A stretch of 64,000 bases of DNA from Brenneria bubanii (GTDB taxonomy: Bacteria > Pseudomonadota > Gammaproteobacteria > Enterobacterales > Enterobacteriaceae), in the NCBI RefSeq assembly GCF_022378355.1, contig NZ_JAKMAJ010000008.1, positions 1 to 64,000 of the forward strand. Reading direction: 5' to 3'. Under the pieces are notes generated by a model. The model saw only the letters and a program-made list of their open reading frames with translations, was not told the origin of the DNA and did no database searches. Below, piece after piece: positions 9,383 through 17,260 of this stretch. The translations under genes were made by a program, and so were the position numbers. Within the stretch, counting starts at the first letter, position 1; every line of letters begins with the position of its first letter.

Positions 9383-10345
9383 TTACTTCAGCGTGCGATA
9401 GGCGCCGGCCGCCGGATCGCGAAGCTGCGGGTACAAGGCGTTGACCAATACAATGGTCAGGTTTGTGCCAGGCTCCAGCCTGGAAGACCAGACTTTGCGC
9501 ACTTCTTCCAGATGTAAACGCAGGCGCTCATCATCGACGGCCTGATCGAGCGGGACTTCCACCGCCACGGTGCCACTTGCCTGCCAACTGTTAAGGTTTG
9601 AGACGTAAGGCAGGATCATCCAGCTTTGCGCCAGACGTCCATCGCTTATCACCATTCTTTCGTTGTTTGCACTGGTGACCGTCAGGTTTTTGACGTCGGC
9701 ATTTTTGTTAAGTCCGATCACCGGGAAACCGTGAACGAAAGTCATGGCGACTTGCTTTTCACCGTCGGCACTGAGTCGAGTGACGTCGTAGCGGCCATTC
9801 AGCCAGACGCCTGTGTCACATTTACCCTCGCCGGCGGCCGGAATAAACAGCGCTGACGCATGGGAAGCGCCTTGCCAGAAGGTGCGCAGGTAGCAACCCT
9901 CTTTGAGGCTGAATTTCAGCCACGGAGTCTGGTCGGCGAGAGGCGACAGATCTTCGACGCGAATCTGCTGCGGCGCCTGTGCTTGCGGCGCCTTGGGCGG
10001 GATAACCGGCGTCCAGTCGTTGGCTTTCGCGGCATTCCCCTGAGCGATCGGCGAGCCGTCGGGCTTGTTAAACTGCCAATGAACTACGTTGAGCATGGCG
10101 CACTGGCTTTCCAGCAGCGATCCCAGGCGGGGCATAAAGGATTCTAATACGCTAATTTTTTTATCGCCGTTGGCCACAATGCGTAGCGATAGCTCTGTCG
10201 TGCACCAGCTTTTCGGCGTGTTGTCTTTGATGTTATCGACCCAGACATCCAGTTTTTGGGAGGCGGACTGAACAATCCGGTAATTTTCCGCCTGAGCGCC
10301 GGCGGATATCGCAAGCAGGGCTAACCCCGAAAGCCAAAGTTTCAT
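9383..10345 (-). CDS. Exported T6SS-cluster protein of unknown function
   Basis: The protein has 320 residues and a clear signal peptide (LWLSGLALLAISAGAQA, cut before ENYRIVQ). The mature part contains five or more cysteines or conserved aromatic clusters (SWCTTELSLRI, EGCYLRTFWQGA, ALFIPAAGEGKCDTG), which suggests a disulphide-bonded periplasmic protein. A C-terminal segment (DERLRLHLEEVRKVW) looks helical. It sits between the PP2C phosphatase and tagJ genes with the same spacing and base composition as the core genes, so it is probably a regular member of this T6SS subtype and not an inserted immunity protein. I cannot name a family with confidence. Confidence 0.75.
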   Translation of the reverse strand: MKLWLSGLALLAISAGAQAENYRIVQSASQKLDVWVDNIKDNTPKSWCTTELSLRIVANGDKKISVLESFMPRLGSLLESQCAMLNVVHWQFNKPDGSPIAQGNAAKANDWTPVIPPKAPQAQAPQQIRVEDLSPLADQTPWLKFSLKEGCYLRTFWQGASHASALFIPAAGEGKCDTGVWLNGRYDVTRLSADGEKQVAMTFVHGFPVIGLNKNADVKNLTVTSANNERMVISDGRLAQSWMILPYVSNLNSWQASGTVAVEVPLDQAVDDERLRLHLEEVRKVWSSRLEPGTNLTIVLVNALYPQLRDPAAGAYRTLK

Positions 10346-10366
10346 AAAAATCCTTGTTAACCTTAA

Positions 10367-11161
10367 TCAATCACGAAAGGGAAAATATTGTTCAGCCTCA
10401 GAAAGCGAATGTAACAGGGTCGTGTCCTGCGGTTCGCCAACCCAGACGGCCACGGCGCTGTAATTATCCTGCTTGCCTTGCGTCTGATGCTCATTTTTCA
10501 ACAAAATCTGGTTCATCAGCGTCAGCCAATCCTGCGGCGTATTCACCATATGCAGTGACTGCTTCATTTGCGCTTCGCTGACGCTGTGCCAGAAGCCGTC
10601 GGTGCAGAGCAAAAAAGCGTCGCCGTCTTCAATCGGCACCACGTCGCTATAGCTGGATTCCCGCCCTTCATCGTCCATACCGAGGGCGAAATAGAGCAGG
10701 TTATCGTTAACGCCATCGGTTTGGTGACCGGCGTCTTTCATTTGTTGAACCAGACTATGGTCGGTGGTGACATGGTAGAGCCAGCCGCGACGAAACAGAT
10801 AAAGGCGGCTGTCGCCTGCGTGCGCCCAGTAAGCAAGCTGGTAATCCCGGTCGATAAACAAGCTCACCAACGTCGTACCCATACGGTGATAATCTTTCGT
10901 TACTTGCTGTTCGGCGCGGATAGTACGATTCGCTTCGTTTACATATTGGCGAATGTACTGAGCATTCAGGTGATTATCGCCGTCAAACCGTGAAACGATG
11001 GCGTCGCGTGCGAGTTTCGCCGCCATCTCACCTCCTGGTAGTCCGGCGATGCCATCGCAAACCACAAAGCAAGCTGAACGCTTGCCGATGACCTCGCCGA
11101 CCTGATCCTGATTACTGGCGCGAGCGCCCTGCCTGGAAAGTAAGGCCGTTTTGATATCCAT
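10367..11161 (-). CDS. PP2C-family Ser/Thr phosphatase (PppA/Stp1-like)
   Basis: This 264-residue protein has the PP2C metal-binding motifs: an N-terminal SNQDQ with Asn17 and Asp19, CDGIAG with Asp36-Gly37, WAHAGDSRLYLFR in the middle, and LLCTDGFWHS near residue 190. In T6SS clusters this phosphatase opposes the PpkA kinase by dephosphorylating the FHA protein. Its ATG overlaps the tagH stop by one base (TAATG), so the phosphatase and its likely substrate are translationally coupled. Confidence 0.92.
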   Translation of the reverse strand: MDIKTALLSRQGARASNQDQVGEVIGKRSACFVVCDGIAGLPGGEMAAKLARDAIVSRFDGDNHLNAQYIRQYVNEANRTIRAEQQVTKDYHRMGTTLVSLFIDRDYQLAYWAHAGDSRLYLFRRGWLYHVTTDHSLVQQMKDAGHQTDGVNDNLLYFALGMDDEGRESSYSDVVPIEDGDAFLLCTDGFWHSVSEAQMKQSLHMVNTPQDWLTLMNQILLKNEHQTQGKQDNYSAVAVWVGEPQDTTLLHSLSEAEQYFPFRD

Positions 11162-12927
11162 TATTCCGACCCGCTTTGTGAATCTTTGTACTGGTTTACT
11201 TCCATGTCATAGGCATGCAGGAAGGCTTCGCCAAACAACGTGTGAAAGTCGTCTTCAATCTCGCCCGCGGTGTCATTGTATTGACGAATGAAATAGTCCC
11301 ACAGCGCCGCCTTTCGGCTAGCGGATAGCGACAGTCGCGAGGTGGCGCCATCGCGTTTCGCCGCTTCCTCCAGCAGGTCTGGATTAAACGATTGCAGCAT
11401 GGCGGCAATAATGGCTCGAATTCCGGATATCATTCCCAACTGGTGCGCCTGAAGGTCGATAAGCGCATCGCGAACCGATTTTTTCGGCGGCATAAAGCCA
11501 GGCATGCGAGAACCGAACATCTGCATCAGCACTGTTTTTCCTGATGGCAACAGTTTGAAGGGATTGTTGGCGTCATCCAGCACCATGGTCATATCGGCCT
11601 TTACGCCGCGCTTGAGAATAGAGCGCGAAGATAGGAGCGCCACGGTGCCCTGAGAGAACATGCTTAGCATCTGGCCAAGTTGATGCATGCTGTCCCGGTC
11701 AAACTGTGGAATCGGCTGCATATCGCCCAGTCCCATTCCTTGCAGTAAGGCCTCCAGCAGTTCGCCTTGCAATACATCACCGCGCGCGGATGACGTAGCC
11801 GCCTGGCTCTGCGTATGGCTGGTGTTTACCGGATCAATGCGCAGGCGGCCTGTGGGCGTCTGGCTGACCTTGCGTTGTACCGTCTGCGGGGTAGGCAGGG
11901 TGATATGGGCATAATCCTGCGGCTCTTGCTCAGGGATCTGCGGCGCGCTTTTCTCCGGCTCGTTGCTGAACAACGATGAATTATCCGCTGGGGAGTAAGG
12001 GCTTGCTGCGCTTTCTTTCACCGAAGCGGGTATTTGATTATCGGTCGTCGCTGGTGTTTCAGTCGACTGAACGCTTTGCGGTTCGGGCGTTATTTCCTCA
12101 TCGCCAGGTTGCGCTAGCGGCAGTGCACCGCCCATCAGACCGAGTGGATCCTCGCTATTGGACTGGGATTTTCCGCTGCCCGCGCCGCCGAAAAACGCCA
12201 GAGGATCCAGCCCATTGTCTTCGCCGCTGGCCAAGGGGGACGATGCGTTGTCCGACGGCGTCAGCGAGGTTGGCGTGGCATCGTTGAATATGCTGTCGGT
12301 CTTAAAGAGCTCCTCGTTATTGAAAAGCTGGTCGGTCTCTACTGGTTTTTTGTCAAACAGCGGCTCTTGAGTATTGAAATGCGCCAGCGGATCTTCCGGA
12401 TTGCGCTCTGGCTCTTTTGGCGCCGTAAATGGATTAAGCAGCGACTCTTGCGACGGCCTTGATCGGGTGCCGGAAATATTGTCGGAAATAGAGAATTCCT
12501 GCGTCAGGCTATCCCAAATTTCCGCTGGCACCGCGGTGGGGATATTTTCTGTCGGCGGCGTCTGCACCGGCCGCTGGGCTGCAATATTGTCTGGCGCCGG
12601 CTTGGCTTCCTGCGTCAGTTCGCTGACCTGCAGACGATACTCATCGATACCGAGGATATCGCCATCTTGAAGTTCAACCTGCCGGCCGCGTTCAAGGGGG
12701 AGGTCATTCAGCATCATTCGCGTCACATTGCCGCGGTTGGTGATACGACATTCGCCATCAGCGGATATATGGACGATCGCTTGCAGCCGAGAAATAGCGC
12801 GGTCATCGTCCGGTAAAACAAGATTATTATCGGTGCCGCGGCCAATAGTTCCCCCTGGCGGATTAAAATCGCAGCTACTCTGCGGTGGCTGATGGCCGGG
12901 TTTGGTGGTGATGATTGTGAATCGCAT
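11161..12927 (-). CDS. tagH: TagH/Fha, FHA-domain T6SS regulator
   Basis: The N-terminus is an FHA phosphothreonine-binding domain (GTIGRGTDNNLVLPDDD, then ISRLQA, residues about 20-90). A long Pro/Ser/Glu-rich linker with DPLAFF-like repeats follows, then a helical C-terminal domain (about 400-588) containing LLQGMG and RMPGFMPPKKSVRDALIDL, typical of VI_FHA proteins. Phosphorylation by the T6SS kinase and recognition through FHA domains gate the apparatus in Pseudomonas and Serratia. I chose the ATG at 12927 (MRFTII), preceded by AGGAA, over an upstream frame start that adds 12 unconserved residues. Confidence 0.9.
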   Translation of the reverse strand: MRFTIITTKPGHQPPQSSCDFNPPGGTIGRGTDNNLVLPDDDRAISRLQAIVHISADGECRITNRGNVTRMMLNDLPLERGRQVELQDGDILGIDEYRLQVSELTQEAKPAPDNIAAQRPVQTPPTENIPTAVPAEIWDSLTQEFSISDNISGTRSRPSQESLLNPFTAPKEPERNPEDPLAHFNTQEPLFDKKPVETDQLFNNEELFKTDSIFNDATPTSLTPSDNASSPLASGEDNGLDPLAFFGGAGSGKSQSNSEDPLGLMGGALPLAQPGDEEITPEPQSVQSTETPATTDNQIPASVKESAASPYSPADNSSLFSNEPEKSAPQIPEQEPQDYAHITLPTPQTVQRKVSQTPTGRLRIDPVNTSHTQSQAATSSARGDVLQGELLEALLQGMGLGDMQPIPQFDRDSMHQLGQMLSMFSQGTVALLSSRSILKRGVKADMTMVLDDANNPFKLLPSGKTVLMQMFGSRMPGFMPPKKSVRDALIDLQAHQLGMISGIRAIIAAMLQSFNPDLLEEAAKRDGATSRLSLSASRKAALWDYFIRQYNDTAGEIEDDFHTLFGEAFLHAYDMEVNQYKDSQSGSE

Positions 12928-13035
12928 AGCGTATTCCTGCCTGGGTATGTGATTAGCGCTCAAACGGCGAGGGTCTCAACAAGGCCCATGCGGGTTGGGG
13001 GCTTTTAAGGTAATGAAACGATTATGGGGAAACAC

Positions 13036-13716
13036 TCAGTTAAGCGGTTGAAGTTTATCAAGTTCAATATAACCTTGCGGATTACCGAGCAGATCAGGTT
13101 TGTCCGCATCATATATTGCCGCTAGGATCCACTTATCGTTTATTGTTTTAATTTTTATTAATGGCTTATTAAGCGGGATTTTTTCACTTTTCTTCGCATT
13201 ATCTGTCGGTGTTTCTTTAAAATAAAGAGAGCCAATACCGTCTTTGGCAGAATAAGTTACAATATATGGGCTGGCTTCACAGCCAGCGCTCTCTTCAAGT
13301 TTTTGAATATCCAATTTACGATCCTGCCCTGGTGTGAATGTAATTAGTCGGGCGTTATGATATGTGTGATCACACTCTTTTTTTTCAGAGAGATTATCTA
13401 CGACTATCCCGCCAATACGTTCTATATGGCCTTCTTTATATTTAAGGAAATTATGTGGAATGTCTTTGAAGTAATCTTTCAGTAAACTATCTTTTTTCTT
13501 CTCTGTGTCTACGTCGAGATTAATTATCTTATCGACGTGTGAGTTTTCGGTTAGTGAAAAATAGCGGAAATACAAAACTGGATTATTTACGGTGACTGAA
13601 TCATTCCAGATTGGCAGCCAATATGCTTGCAATACACCATGGTTTATTTTTTGAGTCGCAAGGCTTGATGGTGCAATGACAATAAAAAATAAGAGTGAAA
13701 GTATTTTTCTGAACAT
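13036..13716 (-). CDS. Exported protein, probable immunity partner of the DUF5675-like gene
   Basis: The 226-residue protein has a signal peptide (ILSLLFFIVIAPSSLA) and no recognised family. The mature part contains two well-separated cysteines (KKECDHTYH and SAGCEASPY) and ends in GYIELDKLQ, reminiscent of a small SH3-like strand pattern. It starts 9 bases after the preceding DUF5675-like gene and is equally AT-rich. A periplasmic immunity protein directly downstream of a cell-wall-directed effector is the standard T6SS layout, so that role is likely but inferred. Confidence 0.65.
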   Translation of the reverse strand: MFRKILSLLFFIVIAPSSLATQKINHGVLQAYWLPIWNDSVTVNNPVLYFRYFSLTENSHVDKIINLDVDTEKKKDSLLKDYFKDIPHNFLKYKEGHIERIGGIVVDNLSEKKECDHTYHNARLITFTPGQDRKLDIQKLEESAGCEASPYIVTYSAKDGIGSLYFKETPTDNAKKSEKIPLNKPLIKIKTINDKWILAAIYDADKPDLLGNPQGYIELDKLQPLN

Positions 13717-13725
13717 AATACCTCT

Positions 13726-14172
13726 TTATTTATTGCAGTTCACGTAACATGATGTAATCATGATGGTATAGTTTTCGATACCTTCTTGAGAGATAGTCTC
13801 TTTTAACTCTTTTAGTTTAATAACACTTCCACCAACGAAATCATTTCCTTTAGTGCTTCCAATCAAAAGACAACCATCTGTATTTCTTGGATAGTTTCCG
13901 TTATGAATAAGAATATATCGAGATTGTGGTACGTTGGCATTATAAAGTAAAGGAACTGGGTTGTATGGTTTTACAGAAGGAATGTTACTGTTATGCCATT
14001 TTATTTTATAGGATCCTTCAGGAATACGTTGCCTTAAACCTGAAACGGTAGTGTCTGGCCCAGGTCGCTCAAGAATGTAGCCTTTTGTCGAGCATCCTGA
14101 AACTTCATAAGTGCTTATGGTTGAGTTATTTTTTTGCCAAAGTCTTCTTATTAATATTACGCGATTTGCCAT
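13726..14172 (-). CDS. DUF5675-like protein, candidate T6SS cell-wall effector
   Basis: This 148-residue protein has the order I associate with DUF5675: an N-terminal strand region with ILERPGPDT, then RIPEGSYKIKW, and the signature ILIHNGNYPRNTDGCLLIG with His90 and Cys101. The His-Gly...Gly-Cys arrangement resembles the catalytic motif of L,D-transpeptidase-like enzymes that act on peptidoglycan, which is known for the T6SS effector family Tlde1 (DUF2778). It lies directly behind hcp and a tai4 relic, and an exported partner gene follows. The family call is from motif memory; effector activity is inference. Confidence 0.65.
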   Translation of the reverse strand: MANRVILIRRLWQKNNSTISTYEVSGCSTKGYILERPGPDTTVSGLRQRIPEGSYKIKWHNSNIPSVKPYNPVPLLYNANVPQSRYILIHNGNYPRNTDGCLLIGSTKGNDFVGGSVIKLKELKETISQEGIENYTIMITSCYVNCNK

Positions 14173-14200
14173 ATCCTGTTCCCTATTTATTTGATATTCC

Positions 14201-14356
14201 CTAATTATCCGATTTACCCTTAAATTTACTTATAAGATCCCGCAATTTTTCACTATGATAAAAGTCAATGCATTTCGCCGTTATCATAGGATCGCCAGAT
14301 TTACTGTCATATTGCTTAGCTAAAATGGCAAGAATATGATTTATTTTAGAAGCCAT
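14201..14356 (-). pseudogene. tai4: tai4 immunity gene with large in-frame internal deletion
   Basis: The 51-codon frame begins MASKINHILAIL and jumps directly to AKQYDSKSGDPMITAKC and DFYHSEKLRDL. Both parts match the second tai4 copy at 15655-16020, but about 70 codons covering most of the signal peptide, the mature N-terminus and the middle are missing. Tai4 is the periplasmic inhibitor of the T6SS amidase Tae4. Without its central region this copy cannot fold as the inhibitor. It occupies the same position behind hcp copy 1 as the other copy does behind hcp copy 2. Confidence 0.8.
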
Positions 14357-14512
14357 ATCGACGCCTCCGTTGCTTGAGGAAAATTGATATTAAACTCACA
14401 TTTCCACCAATTTTTTATCACATCGGAAACAGGTATATTGATTTCTAAAAAATGCTACCATGCTTGTAGAAAATTGGGCCTTGTCTCTTTTTGAGCTTTT
14501 ATCAACAAGGAA

Positions 14513-14532
14513 GTGAGCCCATAGGGGCTCAC
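14513..14532 (-). terminator. Hairpin after hcp copy 1
   Basis: A perfect 8-bp stem (GTGAGCCC / GGGCTCAC) with a 4-base loop lies 8 bases after the hcp stop. The following minus-strand sequence (TTCCTTGTTGAT) is only moderately T-rich. It may be a weak terminator or an mRNA-stabilising hairpin that lets hcp transcript accumulate above its neighbours. The same hairpin follows the other hcp copy. Confidence 0.6.
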
Positions 14533-14540
14533 CGTAGCGA

Positions 14541-15023
14541 TTAAGCTTCTTTATTTTCCTTGATATTCCAGCCAGCGCTGCTTTCCGCGCCTTTACCGCC
14601 AGCGCTAGTCTGCTCCCAATACTGTTGCTTCACTTTCGCAGCCTGGAAAGCATAAGCGATGCCAACCAGCTCGCCATCGTTAGAGCCTGTGTATTGAACA
14701 GAGGTGACTAATACGTCTTCCAGAGTAATACGTGCGTATTCAACCTGCTGTCCCCCGGCCTTGCAGACAGACACTTCAACTTTGGTCAGGTGTTTACCAC
14801 TGGAGCAGTGTTTCAGGATTGCAGTGGTGGATTTGTCAATCAATGCGTTGATATGCAAATCGTTAAAATTCACTTTACCAGCGCCGCCGCCGCCGCCCAC
14901 GCTCATATTTCCCGGTTGGGAAGCACCCCATGAGAACGAGGTGATGTCAGTCCAGCCGGTGTGATTGGAATCTTTTGATTCACCGGTTACACCGTCAACT
15001 TTCAGGAACATATCAATAGCCAT
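14541..15023 (-). CDS. hcp: Hcp (TssD), T6SS tube protein, copy 1
   Basis: This is a 160-residue Hcp of the Gly-rich-loop type: MAIDMFLKVDGVTGES, DITSFSWGASQPG, a GGGGGAGKVNFNDLH loop, and the conserved C-terminal AFQAAKVKQQYWEQ. Hcp hexamers stack to form the inner tube and can carry small effectors in the lumen. It is nearly identical to copy 2. The differences cluster around residues 108-126 (SVQYTGSNDGELVGIAY here, SIQYTGSDNGDTVGVTY there). The upstream leader is also duplicated, so it may have its own promoter. Confidence 0.96.
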   Translation of the reverse strand: MAIDMFLKVDGVTGESKDSNHTGWTDITSFSWGASQPGNMSVGGGGGAGKVNFNDLHINALIDKSTTAILKHCSSGKHLTKVEVSVCKAGGQQVEYARITLEDVLVTSVQYTGSNDGELVGIAYAFQAAKVKQQYWEQTSAGGKGAESSAGWNIKENKEA

Positions 15024-15327
15024 AATAATATCTACTCTTCGTTAGTGACAATATATTGCTTTCGGGAAAGCACCTATATGGCAAACGGGAAAGCATGGGG
15101 CCGAATAAAACCGTCCATATTTTACCTCTGCCTCGTGACTGAATGGATAAAATGTCCATCCAGTAATATCAGCCGCTTGCTTATGGGCAAACAACTGGAG
15201 TCGACGTAATTTTTAAATTTATGTTAACGGAATTAATAAGAATCCGCTTGTAAACGAAATATTTCAATTCAAATAAACACATGTCTTGCAGATGTTCTGG
15301 TTCAATTTTTTCTCATCAATGATATAT

Positions 15328-15520
15328 TTATGCTGATAAAAACGGCCTTCGTTTCAACTTAAAATCAAGCTTCTTCAATCGAGCTACATATTTACTGATT
15401 CTCATTTTATTTTTCCCACACTTTTCTACACAATTCAGTAAATCTTCATCTGATACGGGTGAAACGTGTACATCTTCAGCAAATACCGCTCCCTGATAAA
15501 ATGTATATAAAATTTTTCAT
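15328..15520 (-). other. Possible remnant of an exported protein gene between the hcp copies
   Basis: In the 630 bases between hcp copy 1 and the second tai4 there is no intact gene. One minus-strand frame from about 15520 to a TAA at 15328 stays open for some 60 codons. It reads like the tail of a signal peptide (GAVFAEDVHVS), followed by SDEDLLNCVEKCGKNK and a basic end. It has no start codon at its front; the only internal ATG would give 25 residues. It may be debris of a lost gene. Confidence 0.3.
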
Positions 15521-15654
15521 TTATGTAAATTTAATTAATTATTCTATTTAAAGTGGTGAATATATTATTTTTTTAGGGTGGAATATCCTGAATTCGACAA
15601 TATTAGTTGCCTACTAATATGTTCTGATCTTCATTTTGTAGCATCGTGAAAGAA

Positions 15655-16020
15655 TTAATTATCTATTTTACCTTTAAACTTTTCCACAAGATCCTGCAAT
15701 TCATTACTATGATAAAAGTCAATACATTTTGCCGTTATCATAGGCTCGCCAGACTTACTGCCATATTGCTTAGCTAAGAACTCCTTAGCTAGATTTCTTG
15801 TTGCTGTATGGGCTTCAAGAGCATAATCACCAAACTCCAAATAACCACTGGCAACCGCTGCGGCATCATTCTTGATCTCTTTTGAATGATATCCTTATGC
15901 CAGGCATGTACTTAATGCGTAATTCTTCAGATATTCTTCCGGCGTGTAATCTACCCGGGCAAAAACAGGTGTTGATAATATAGTTAAAAGGGCAAGGCTA
16001 TAATTTATTTTAGAAGGCAT
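15655..16020 (-). pseudogene. tai4: tai4 immunity gene interrupted by a nonsense codon
   Basis: The frame from the ATG at 16020 has a signal peptide (NYSLALLTILSTPVFA), then YTPEEYLKNYALSTCLA, a TAA at 15897-15895 (codon 42), and continues in the same frame with GYHSKEIKNDAAAVASGYLEFG and MITAKCIDFYHSNEL to the natural end. Related Tai4 proteins have a glutamine where the stop is, so a single CAA to TAA change explains the break. Tai4 inhibits the peptidoglycan amidase Tae4 in the periplasm. No tae4 gene lies beside it, so loss of selection for immunity is a plausible cause. Confidence 0.82.
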
Positions 16021-16216
16021 ATTGATGCCTCTGTCGCTTGAGGAAAATAGCAATGATCAGAGCAAATTGAACCATTCCACAAATTTGATATTTAACCCCA
16101 CATTTCCACCGATTCGTTTACCGACATCGGAAACAGGGATATTAATTTCTGAAAACCGCTGCCATGCTTGTAGAAAATTGGGTTTCGTCACCTTTTGATC
16201 TCTTATCAACAAGAAA

Positions 16217-16236
16217 GTGAGCCCTTACGGGCTCAC
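16217..16236 (-). terminator. Hairpin after hcp copy 2
   Basis: The 8-bp stem GTGAGCCC / GGGCTCAC with loop TTAC (plus-strand reading) stands 8 bases behind the hcp stop, as in copy 1; only the loop bases differ. Conservation of the stem while the loop changed supports a functional role in ending or stabilising the hcp transcript. Confidence 0.6.
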
Positions 16237-16244
16237 CGTACCGA

Positions 16245-16727
16245 TTAAGCTTCTTTATTCTCTTTAATGTTCCAACCAGCGCTGCTTTCCGCGCCTTTAC
16301 CGCCAGCGCTGGTTTGCTCCCAATACTGTTGTTTCACTTTCGCCGCCTGGAAGGCATAAGTCACGCCTACGGTGTCGCCGTTATCCGAGCCGGTGTACTG
16401 AATAGATGTGACTAATACGTCTTCCAGAGTAATACGTGCGTATTCCACCTGCTGTCCCCCGGCCTTGCAGACAGACACTTCAACTTTGGTCAGGTGTTTA
16501 CCGCTGGAGCAGTGTTTCAGGATTGCGGTGGTGGATTTGTCAATCAATGCGTTGATATGCAAATCGTTAAAATTCACTTTACCGGCGCCGCCGCCGCCGC
16601 CCACGCTCATATTCCCCGGTTGGGAAGCCCCCCAGGAGAAAGACGTGATGTCAGTCCAGCCGGTGTGATTGGAATCTTTTGATTCACCGGTTACACCGTC
16701 AACTTTCAGGAACATATCAATAGCCAT
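16245..16727 (-). CDS. hcp: Hcp (TssD), T6SS tube protein, copy 2
   Basis: This second 160-residue Hcp has the same start, Gly-rich loop and C-terminus as copy 1 and a handful of substitutions near residues 108-126. It lies closer to tssC, the position where the single hcp gene is found in most clusters of this type, so it is likely the parental copy. The leader (16728 to about 16900) is shared with copy 1. Two expressed copies would raise the supply of tube subunits, which are consumed at each firing. Confidence 0.96.
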   Translation of the reverse strand: MAIDMFLKVDGVTGESKDSNHTGWTDITSFSWGASQPGNMSVGGGGGAGKVNFNDLHINALIDKSTTAILKHCSSGKHLTKVEVSVCKAGGQQVEYARITLEDVLVTSIQYTGSDNGDTVGVTYAFQAAKVKQQYWEQTSAGGKGAESSAGWNIKENKEA

Positions 16728-17146
16728 AATAATATTTACTCTTCGTTAGTGACAATATATTGCTTTCGGGAAAGCACCTATATGGCAAACAGGAAAGCAT
16801 GGGGCCGAATAAAAACGTCCATATTTTACCTCTGCCTCGTGACTGGATGGATAGAATATCCGTCCAGTAATATCAGCCGCTTACTTATGGGCAAGTAGCT
16901 AAAATTGATATAAATATTAAATTTATATCAATGGAATCTATAAATTTTTTTATACGAGAAATTTTTAAATGGCGTTTTACTAACGACCTGAAAAGACGTG
17001 CATAATAATCCAGATAACAGTGAAAATGCGATTGGTCTTTTCATAGCAATAAAACTAGGTCTTATTCCCATCGCTTTTCGCTCCTACTTTATCTCGGTCC
17101 AGGGGATAGGCAGGAGCCGAATTAGTACAGATCCGTAACCATTATA

Positions 17147-17254
17147 TTACGCGTCTTTTGCCTTCAACGATGGCAGCTTGGAAACCAGTCGCAGAGAAAC
17201 GGTCAAGTCTTCCAACTGGTAGTGAGGCTTGCCGGTATAGTCACCTACCAAACA
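17147..17254 (-). pseudogene. tssC: Remnant of a second tssC gene
   Basis: In one frame this reads CLVGDY and then KPHYQLEDLTVSLRLVSK and LPSLKAKDA, then TAA. The first six residues match an internal TssC segment (about residue 165 of the intact copy) and the rest matches the TssC C-terminus, so some 300 codons are deleted between them. The 20 or so bases after the stop also match those after the intact tssC. It starts 6 bases behind the immunity gene at 17261, so the muramidase/immunity pair lies between two tssC 3' ends. The rest of 16900-17146 holds nothing I recognise. Confidence 0.8.
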
Positions 17255-17260
17255 TATGTT

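Larger units (their letters stand above)
14201..16900 (-). repeat. Tandem duplication of an hcp-tai4 unit with its leader
   Basis: The blocks 14201-15195 and 15655-16900 (approximate) share, in order, an hcp leader containing the same TTTCCCGTTTGCCATATAGG-type sequence, the hcp gene, an 8-bp-stem hairpin, a stretch with CATTTTCTACAAGCATGG-like identity, and a tai4 gene or relic. Each tai4 is broken in a different way. The 460-base spacer between the blocks is not shared. This reads as an old duplication followed by independent decay of the immunity gene while both hcp genes were kept. Confidence 0.8.

Noticed and set aside
14704-14964. Plus-strand frames opposite both hcp genes
   Set aside because: They are antisense shadows of hcp; their apparent conservation follows from conservation of Hcp itself.
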